Positions 56,941 to 64,000 of a stretch of DNA of 64,000 nt are shown one piece after another. The translations under genes were made by a program, and so were the position numbers. The DNA comes from Cryptomeria japonica (taxonomy: Eukaryota > Streptophyta > Pinopsida > Cupressales > Cupressaceae): positions 2,915,501-2,979,500 of the forward strand of contig NC_081414.1 of NCBI RefSeq assembly GCF_030272615.1, written 5' to 3'. Every line of letters starts with the position of its first letter. Positions within the stretch are counted from its first letter, which is position 1. The notes under the pieces are model-generated. The model was not told the origin of the DNA, made no database searches, and saw only the letters and a list, made by a program, of their open reading frames with translations.

Positions 56941-57220
56941 CTGCAATACAAAAACATCAGTGTAATCAGTACTCAATCATCAAAATCATCCATGCCAAAA
57001 ATGAAAACTGTCGAACATCAAAAGCTAACCCTTGCCAAGTCCTGATTGGGACCATGGCGCCCTGAAAGGACCATGGCGCCCTTCAGGGGCCATGGTGCCC
57101 TGATAGGACCATGGCGCCCTGGGTGGGACCCAGGGTCAGATTCTAGGGCCCGCATTCGATCACAGAAACTCAAAGTCAACAGAAATGCATAAAGTCAAAG
57201 TCAAAGTTTAGTCAACTCAC
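56941..57220 (-). other. Predicted antisense intron in F
   Basis: Minus-strand donor GTGAGT (57215-57220) and acceptor TTTTTGTATTGCAG (ends 56941) frame a 280-nt intron. It contains the GGACCATGGCGCCC array at 57047-57132. Confidence 0.5.
57047..57132. repeat. GGACCATGGCGCCCTG array in F
   Basis: Four copies in a row at 18-20 bp spacing: GGACCATGGCGCCCTGAAA, GGACCATGGCGCCCTTCAG, GGCCATGGTGCCCTGATA and GGACCATGGCGCCCTGGG. The same word is in both F LTRs (49081-49095 and 58240-58254). Confidence 0.85.
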
Positions 57221-57301
57221 CTCATCCAGTGGCTCATCGCCGATCACGGCCTGTCGCATGATCTCCATCCTCGTGGGACGCTCTGGTTGTCGTGAAGGCA
57301 T
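57221..57301 (-). pseudogene. Antisense gene remnant in F, exon 1
   Basis: ATG at 57301 on the minus strand opens 27 codons (MPSRQPERPTRMEIM onward, ending EPLDE) that end exactly at a GAG/GTGAGT donor. Layout (short first exon, donor, array-bearing intron) parallels the PMD gene in B. Confidence 0.5.
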
Positions 57302-57859
57302 GATGATGGCTATGTGGGCTCGTCTGCAATGAACAATACTCAGAAATCAACAAAGTGACAAATGCAATAGTCACTTTCAAGGTATATATTTTCATTTTGG
57401 TTTCAAAACCCTAATTTTCCTCTATCACTCATTTCATCATAACTTGGGTTTGGGAGATGCGATTTTTGAACCGTTTGTTGCGTAAGAATCATATTTTTGT
57501 TCCCTTACTCCCGAGATGTTCCAAAACATGCTCTGATGAAGCCTCTTCAGTGAACATCTCTCATCAACAATCTCTCACACAATTTGTCGTAAGTAAACAT
57601 GCTATCCTGTTTCACCTCCCTAATAAGCAAGCCGAAATAGGGGGGGCATATAGCTACTCACAAATTTCATCACATTCCTTAGTAAGCATTAGGTGATTTT
57701 GTGATCTAACGTGTGTTTTGTAGGGTGCGGTTCCTAACTGTGTACTGCAGATACCGCTGGGGGCTTCGTTCGACGGACTTATGGATATATCCTTTTTCAA
57801 ATAATGTTTACTTTCCTGTACTTTAGCTTGCATATGCACGTAGTACTCATATGACTGCT
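57302..57859 (+). other. F region between antisense gene and PPT
   Basis: No recognisable product. It would contain the promoter of the antisense gene if that was ever active. The sequence is unremarkable AT-rich DNA with a GC-richer patch near 57720-57780. Confidence 0.4.
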
Positions 57860-57874
57860 AAAGTGGGGTCTAAA
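57860..57874 (+). other. Polypurine tract of gypsy F
   Basis: AAAGTGGGGTCTAAA directly before the 3' LTR start TGTAACG. It is interrupted by pyrimidines but in the correct place. Confidence 0.75.
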
Positions 57875-59535
57875 TGTAACGTTGTAAATTGTACGCACTT
57901 GCTAAAGTAGTACAATTTCACACCTAGTTTAGCACTCGCCTTGGCCCATTTTGCATATTGCATTGCATTTCCCCTTTAGCACTTAATTAATCAAATTAAT
58001 TAGGTCTAAGGTTCTATTTCATCATCTTCCACATCATAAAGTCGGGCCCTTTCATTAAAGTGTGCCCCTTTCATTTTATTCCTCTAATACATCATTTAAT
58101 CAAGAACCCTAATTAGGTCCTATTTTGAACTTGGGGGCTTGATTTCGGGGGTCAAAACATCTCGAAATCACCTGTAACTTCGGGATTCTCTCTAAAATCA
58201 TCATATCCGACGGCCCTGAAAATTTGGTGAAAAGTTGTTGGGACCATGGTGCCCGGAGTGCACACGGTCCCAGACATTTTTCCCAAAATTTTAGGAGCGC
58301 AATCCAATCATAAAATAAAGCTTAACCCCAAGAAATTGGCGGGAGATTCAATCTCTAGGTCGGCCAAAAGTTGAAATTAAGACCTAGGGTTTCATATATA
58401 AGAGCTCTCTTTCTTCATTTGAAAGGATCCGAATTTTGGTTTCAGGGACCTTCTATGCAGCGAAAGAGCAGATCTTTGAAGACTTCAACAACATTCAACA
58501 TCCATCCATCAAGCATTCATCAATTTCATTCATCCATTTAGGGCTTTGAAGGCATTGAAGAGCAATAAGGGATCACCGACTGAAAATTGGCTTGTACCCC
58601 TCCCTTGGGGTTGGGTATGATTTCATGTTGTTTTCATGTCTTTACATAAGCCTCATTATATCACTTGTATTCATGCTTTAGATCTCTTTACATCTTGATT
58701 TGGAGCATTTACATTATCACTTACAAGCAATTAGGGTTTACTTTCTAGGTTGCTCTAGTTTGCTTACTTGCATTTTAGGATCTTGCACACACACAAGGTC
58801 TGCACACACACTACTTTTACAATACAACTTGGCTATTCGTGGAGGTGGAAATCACCAAAGCGAGGGTTTGACTAAGGCAAAACCCTATATAGCTGCCCAT
58901 CATACCTTTTCAGATATAAGTGCAGGTTTTGGGATTCGGACGACGCCGCAAGTTGCAGATCCGACGGAAGCAGACGGAGATTGAACTTCACACCAAATTT
59001 CAGAGCAAAAGACCAGGATAGGGGCGTGGGGCACCCTGATCCTGCCAGGATAGGGGCACTAGGTGCCTTGGTCCTTGGGACAGGGGCGCTGGGCGCCCTG
59101 GTCCTTCTGTTAGACAGCATTTTCGACAGTTTTCCAGGTTGTAAAATAGCAGTTTCAGGTGCAGTTTCATGAGCAGAATCAGGACAGTGGCGCCCGCGCC
59201 CCCGTCCCGAACATTTTCACTCAGATTTTAACTCTGGGTATGCATCTGTATTCTTGTCTTGTCCTTGTGTTTGCAGCTTTCCATTGTTTAACTTCAATTC
59301 TGCAATTTTGTTATTAGTTCATACTTGCACTCTGAGGTTAGGAATTAAACTTGCATCATTTTATCTTTCAATTACAACAAAGGAATAGAAACCCTAATAG
59401 GTAGCCCGTGGCTCTCTCTTTCACAAAAAGAAGTAGCCAATTGTGTGATACCTCTAGGCTCTTTCGTATTCCACAATGTGTGTCAAAAGGTAGGATTAGG
59501 ACATGTTAGCCTAGTCTCGCTTTTTCCCCTACACA
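57875..59535 (+). repeat. 3' LTR of gypsy F
   Basis: 1661 bp, TGTAACGTTGTAAATTG to CCCTACACA. It is 32 bp longer than the 5' LTR because the GC-rich minisatellite near 59015-59105 has an additional unit. GATAG duplication follows. Confidence 0.95.
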
Positions 59536-59540
59536 GATAG

Positions 59541-59610
59541 GTCTAGAAGAACTGGATGAACTTGAACTATTAGTCACCACAGGATCTTCCTCAAGTGGTT
59601 AAGCTTTCTG
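59541..59610 (-). pseudogene. Copia D gag N-terminal codons, right of F
   Basis: On the minus strand EEDPVVTNSSSSSSSSRPI runs straight into F's insertion site. With one GATAG copy removed it continues in frame at 48715 (FQRDILTLDG). F therefore landed within the gag coding region of D. No ATG remains upstream: the codon before QKA reads CTG, and a TAA follows soon after. Confidence 0.65.
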
Positions 59611-59624
59611 CAGAGAGGACCAAA

Positions 59625-59636
59625 GCTCTAATACCA
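59625..59636 (-). other. Primer binding site of copia D
   Basis: Minus-strand TGGTATTAGAGC, 2 bp after the 5' LTR. One C-to-T change from the standard TGGTATCAGAGC complementary to initiator tRNA-Met. Confidence 0.88.
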
Positions 59637-59638
59637 AT

Positions 59639-60814
59639 TGTTAGACAGTTCAAATAACCGAAAGACAACTGAGAGGGGGGGGGGGGGGTGAATCAGTTGT
59701 CACAAACTACTAGAACCCAAAACATTAATATCAGAATGCTTAAACCAAATATCGAAATAGTAGTTAAACCAATTAAACATAAACAATAATCATAGAATAA
59801 ATGCCATCCATATAACACCAAGATTTATACGTGGAAATCTTGGTAAAGGGAAAAACCACGGTGGGAAGCCTACCCACAATCAGATAATACTTCTGAAGTA
59901 AGTATGTGAATTACAATTGAGAGGCCTACACTTGCAAGAAGGCCAACAACCTAGAGCGCACTGCTCAACACAAAAGGAGCCTCACTGACTACATAGAAAT
60001 CCAGACTACAATTTGGAGAATTGTTGAACTGCAAAAGATAGCATCTCCAATACCTGAGTACAGTTCCGGTTAAGCTCAATACCGAGGACTAAATACTCTT
60101 ACATAAAACCAATTCAATCTTCAATAATCGACCAACTCCTCTGCTTGAATGATATTACATTTTTTGCACATTACATTCCTTGACCATGACCTCTAATATA
60201 ACAATGATTATCTACAATGAGATTTTATATCTATATATACAAACCCTTGACCATGAACAATTAGGTTGGGCACCAGATAATAAACCAATTACATACCAAA
60301 CAAATAATATCCAACACATAAGACATCCCAAAAATACATCGAGAGGTCCAATCCACACATTACATTAAAGTCGGTCCATAACCTAGATCAACCGGGACCC
60401 AGTATAGGCCCACACGCTACAACAATGATCTCCATCCACCAAGTCTCGAACATGATCACCAACAGTATCCTGAAACTCCACCAAAAGCTGCACCAACACC
60501 ACTTATGCAATTCATCAAAGATCTTCATCAAAGCTCTTCTGGTGAAACCCTCTCTGGAACCAGAAACTAAGCTTCTAAGCAAGAAGGATAGCATCCCATC
60601 ACCAGATCAAAACTAACAAACTGAATATGAGCATGAGTATCATGAACAAGCCAATTTTATCACTAAACTATATCAAAGCCTATCGGATCATGCCGGATCC
60701 AAATCAACCATAAACCATTCAACCTACCGGGACCAAAAGGGTGCTGGTAAAGCATCTAAATAGCTAGTGTTGACATCAATGCAACACATAATCAATTCCA
60801 CCAAATGGCCAACA
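59639..60814 (-). repeat. 5' LTR of copia D
   Basis: 1176 bp, plus-strand TGTTAGACAGTTC to GGCCAACA. It holds a run of 14 G (C on the element strand) near 59676-59689. It matches 37033-38762 minus the 478-bp solo LTR and other small gaps. Confidence 0.92.
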
Positions 60815-60819
60815 CCCTC

Positions 60820-61010
60820 GTGCACTTTGCATAATGCCCATTCAGCCTCTTGTTTGTCTAGACTCCTTCAGAGGGAACCATCAAAATGCATTTTGAATAG
60901 GGTGTCTCCAAGGATGGTGTAATGGGCACCCCAGCGAATGAAAGTTTGTTGTTGGGTTTTGGTGAGGTGGGGAGGGATGGTGTTGTCTCTTAGGTAGGAA
61001 ATGTGTGTGT
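60820..61010 (-). pseudogene. Gypsy C pol linker to integrase N-terminus
   Basis: Minus strand: HISYLRDNTIPPHLTKTQQQ, then TFIRWGAHYTILGDTLF, then ALCKVHE. This is the stretch before the integrase zinc domain. It reads in frame through CCCTC into 37032 (EGIYGAYSSG), confirming that D split C here. Confidence 0.85.
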
Positions 61011-61016
61011 GAAAAG

Positions 61017-62027
61017 TGGACCTATATCTATATCTAGAATACACAACACTTCAATTAAGTCATTACATGCATGGTTAGTAAATCAATAATCAATGAATAA
61101 TAAACCATTGCAAAACGACCCATTGCCTTCTAGTAGATGCGAGTTTAGATTTCTCTCAGATTGCTAAGCTATCCAGTGACTAGACAACACCTAAATGAAG
61201 GATTTTTAAATCTATATGAGCATGGATTAAGCTAGATGATTACAAGATTAATCTAACATGACTTAAGCAATAAATGAGATAAATGATCTAAGTATGTATG
61301 CAATAACTAATATATGAATATCTGAATGCACAAATATTACTGAACCTAGAGCAAAAACAACATGATAACATTATATTCTCCAGGATTTTTGAATAAGAGA
61401 TGAGAGCCTGAATTTATAGAAAATTCAGAAAGAAACCAACGACTGAGATCAGATGATGATGAGCAGTCAAGATTTTCCAAGAGGAAGCACAATCCAGGTG
61501 AATTGATGTGATTGGATGCTTTTCTTAGTTTTAAAGGAAATTGAACTAAAATTAAGATAAAATAAAAAAAAACTGATTTATTCTCTATTTCATTCAATTT
61601 TAATATTTAATTATTTTATTTGCTTTCTTTGAGATTATTTATCAATTTTTAATTCTTTCTTGGTCAATTAATTCCTTTTTTGATTTATTTCCATTTTTGA
61701 AGATTTGTGCTCATAATTTCCAATTCCTCTTTCTTGATTTGTTTCCTTTTTTGAAGATTTATGACAAATTGATTTATTTAATTAAATATGCTAGGATATT
61801 TGATAAAATAAATAAGATAATTGTTTAAAAATGATTTACTTGGAATGATCAATTAATTAAATAAATATTTAATTAATATTGGTTGATTAATTTTGCCATG
61901 TGACATTGATGATTTTAGAAATTAATTGTGTGCTCAAGATTTATTTAATTGCCTTTGGTTAGGACCTTGGTGATGTTGTCGAGATTAGGGGCTCATGGTT
62001 TAGATGACCATTTTTAGGGTATTACAG
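61017..62027 (-). mobile_element. Solo-LTR-like element H in gypsy C
   Basis: About 1 kb, AT-rich, no coding capacity, flanked by GAAAAG at 61011-61016 and 62028-62033. On the minus strand it begins (C)TGTAATACCCTAAAAATGG and ends TAGGTCCA. The host reading resumes on both sides. It shares words with the insert at 19714-20636 (CATTACATGCATGGTTAG, CTTCTAGTAGATGCGAG), so both belong to one family. Confidence 0.7.
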
Positions 62028-62033
62028 GAAAAG

Positions 62034-62745
62034 GTCTCTTGCTATGAAGGGGATTCGGGTCCAACAAGTACACACACCATTTCAGGCTTAGGTAGATCGT
62101 ATATTGGTATGAAGAGTTGCTTGACTAGAAACTCATATTTCTGACTATGTGCCGACATCTGAAGGAGAGAACCAATAGTGTCCATTGCATCTGCAACTCT
62201 ATTGTTCATGTATGAGATTTGATCAAACTTGATTGTCGTGAAGTGCTGCTTTAGGTCTTCTACCATGTTACAATAGGGAAGAAGCTTGTCATCTTTCGTT
62301 TGATACTCATCATTAACCTATTTAATGACAAGTTGGGAATCACCATAAACATGTAATTCCAATATCTTCCATTGGATGGCCAAACGAAGTCCAGTGATGA
62401 GTGCTTCATATTCTGCAATGTTATTGGTGCATGAAAAGGCGATCTTATATTATTTAGGGATGCAATCTACTTGTGGTGTGACCAACAATATGCCTACCTT
62501 TGATCCCTTCTGCGTGCAAGATCCATCAAAGTATAACTGCCATTTGGATGATATGGTGATAGTCATTATGGACTCATCAGGGAATTCTATGAGGATGGGG
62601 TGATCACCTTGAAATGGAGCATTTTCCAGTTGGTCTTCTATCACTTGTCATTTGATTGCCTTTCTATCCACATACTCAATGTCAAATTTGCTCAATAACA
62701 TGACCCATTTAACAATTCTTCCCGTGAGAGCATGATGCAGAGGGT
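62034..62745 (-). pseudogene. Gypsy C RNase H remnant
   Basis: Minus strand from about 62735: HHALTGRIVKWVMLLSKFDI (end of first RNase H/connection), then the archaeal-type RNase H with WQLYFDGSCTQKGSKVG near 62560, CTNNIAEYEALITGLRLA near 62430, YGDSQLVIK near 62340 and NNRVADAMDTIGSLLQ near 62200. It ends VLVGPESPS near 62042 where H is inserted. Stops near 62645, 62449 and 62320 and one frameshift at H's edge make it a pseudogene. RT and 5' parts of C are lost or displaced right of about 62745. Confidence 0.88.
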
Positions 62746-64000
62746 AGGAGTATCTTACCCAAACATGTAAGGAATCTTACCCACACCCACACAAATCATT
62801 CCTCAAGACCTCTCATTGGTTAAACACATCACCTCTGATCCCCTACTCTCCACATACTAGAATAACACTCCCAACACACTGTCTCACTGTTTTAGGACAG
62901 TCAAAAGCATAAATCACAATATTTGTTGACCAAACAACTCATAAAACTCTCTCCCTTTGGTTTCACACATTCCAAATGTACTCAAGAAACTCACACACCC
63001 CCTTAGGCTCTATCCATTTCCATACATACTCCACTAAACCATTAAACACAACTTTGAAACTAAATAAACAAAATATACCTTCTTGTTGTCCTTCTTAATA
63101 GACCCGTACTCAGAAATCTCTATCTTTTAAACAAAAAATTATTTACTCAATCGCTTTAGTGAGATTCTTCTAAACTTAACCCTCAACAAAATAGCCAAAA
63201 TTTAAGAAGATCCAACCGTTCAGTGATGAGATATTGGCCTCGCATCAGGACTGTTGCAGTCACACCCCAAATCTGACTGTTTTTCAGTCTGAAACCTTCA
63301 TGAAGCACATGCCAAATCCATCATGGAACCCTGCACACAACATGGATAGATAAAATACATCCTTAACCTCATCCCTTCCCAAAATGGGGTTTGAAAAAAC
63401 ATCTAAACAAAATTTATTACATTTATGAGGCCACTGGATGCCCTAGTAAGGGTTTTGACAATTTTGAAACAAATGTCAATATCTTCCACAAATGGTAATG
63501 AAATTGCACCAAATAAAAACAAAAGTACTCTTAGTTCATTTAAATTTCATCCCAGTAAGATTACTTAATCAAAAAAATTCATATCAATTTGCGAATGAAC
63601 AAATTTCAGTCTGTCATACGTTGAAAACTCAGAAAATACAAGGAAAAATACAATTTTATTGCTCCACTTCTCAAATCTCGACCTCCACATCCAACCTATC
63701 TCTCAAAATGGATTAATTTCATCATTTTATAGTTCTCCAAGCCTTCTAAGGCCGAAATGTAACTAATAACCACCTATAACTACCCTTTTTGACTTTTTTT
63801 GCAATTTTGACAATAAAAGTTGCACACATGAAGTTGTCAATATGATCAAACTTGAACTCCAACCCTCCTAACCTATCAAAATGGTCTTCAAATGACCTTA
63901 TAAACATTTATAACATGTTTTATTGACTAAAAACTCAAGCCTACCCTTAAAACCCCAAATTAGCCATTTTTAGGCCTAATTGCCAACATTTGACAATTTT
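62746..64000. other. Unclassified AT-rich DNA at right edge
   Basis: C's pol text stops near 62745 and is replaced by AT-rich DNA without domains (TAAGGAATCTTACCCACACCC and onward). It may be the end of another insertion that continues past the window. Short ORFs only. Confidence 0.4.

Larger units (their letters stand above)
48716..59535 (+). mobile_element. Gypsy element F (Tat-type, 10.8 kb)
   Basis: Plus-strand Ty3/gypsy element in the gag of copia D, with exact GATAG repeats at 48711-48715 and 59536-59540. LTRs of 1629 and 1661 bp start TGTAACGTT and end CCCTACACA. Inside are a PBS, an unusual first ORF in place of gag, protease, a G-patch-like segment, RT, two RNase H domains, integrase, an antisense two-exon remnant and a PPT. 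The LTRs look 2-3% diverged. Fewer stops interrupt it than B, but at least one frameshift disables pol. Confidence 0.95.
37033..60814 (-). mobile_element. Copia element D with three nested insertions
   Basis: Minus-strand Ty1/copia element inserted in gypsy C's integrase, with CCCTC target repeats at 37028-37032 and 60815-60819. Its 3' LTR is 37033-38762 and its 5' LTR is 59639-60814. Between them is a decayed gag-pol. Three later insertions expanded it: solo LTR G (37084-37561) in the 3' LTR, gypsy E (38784-44266) next to the PPT, and gypsy F (48716-59535) in the N-terminal part of gag. Without these inserts D would be about 7 kb. It is related to copia A: similar gag-pre-integrase text (KFLSLQEFDGG, NVYYVEGLKH), a similar LTR start TGTTGGC, and a C-run in the LTR. 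Confidence 0.93.

Noticed and set aside
62764..62790. TGTAAGGAATCTTACCC as the start of a new LTR
   Set aside because: Plausible by sequence, but no second copy, TG...CA partner or target duplication is visible in the window.
1..64000. Host protein-coding genes, tRNAs, rRNAs, CRISPR arrays
   Set aside because: None supported; every ORF with a recognisable domain belongs to a transposable element or its captured PMD gene.

Overview
This window is repeat-dense plant nuclear DNA: 64 kb with no recognisable host gene, rRNA, tRNA or CRISPR array. Almost everything that can be named is LTR retrotransposon (Ty1/copia and Ty3/gypsy of the Tat type with two RNase H domains), plus one LINE fragment and several solo-LTR-like pieces. 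Deep nesting, long elements, AT-rich LTRs and heavy mutational decay suggest a large-genome land plant, possibly a gymnosperm. That taxonomic step is inference.

Layout. (1) Copia A, plus strand, enters from the left edge (1-3274) and resumes at 19395-21925. It is split by gypsy B (3275-19389), which is flanked by the 5-bp duplication CTTTG. A's 3' LTR carries a further solo-LTR-like insert (about 19714-20636). (2) 21926-25545 holds a LINE fragment and otherwise unclassified AT-rich DNA. (3) Copia I (25551-31546, minus strand) is complete: AAAAC target duplication, LTRs about 1% diverged, PBS, PPT and one uninterrupted 1347-codon gag-pol frame. (4) Gypsy C (minus strand) runs from an LTR that starts at 34399 up to 37027 and resumes at 60820-about 62745. 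It is split by copia D (37033-60814, minus strand, CCCTC duplication). D in turn holds a solo LTR G (37084-37561, GGGGT duplication), deleted gypsy E (38784-44266) and gypsy F (48716-59535, GATAG duplication). A solo-LTR-like element H (61017-62027) sits in C's RNase H-integrase region. (5) 62746-64000 is unclassified.

The most interesting biology is in the Tat-type gypsy elements. B carries, antisense and downstream of integrase, a two-exon gene with a plant mobile domain (PMD) and consistent splice signals. F carries a smaller antisense two-exon remnant in the same place. In both, the antisense intron holds an array of a short GC-rich word, and the same word recurs near the 5' end of that element (leader in B, LTR in F). 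The word differs between the two: CGCGTCTGTGT in B, GGACCATGGCGCCC in F. E, a third gypsy family that has lost RT, RNase H and most of integrase, carries yet other GC-rich arrays. B and F also have a G-patch-like segment between protease and reverse transcriptase.

Reading frames in A, B, E and F stay in phase over kilobases and are broken mostly by single stop codons that fit C-to-T or G-to-A changes of CAG, CAA, CGA or TGG. That is the pattern expected from deamination of methylated, silenced elements.
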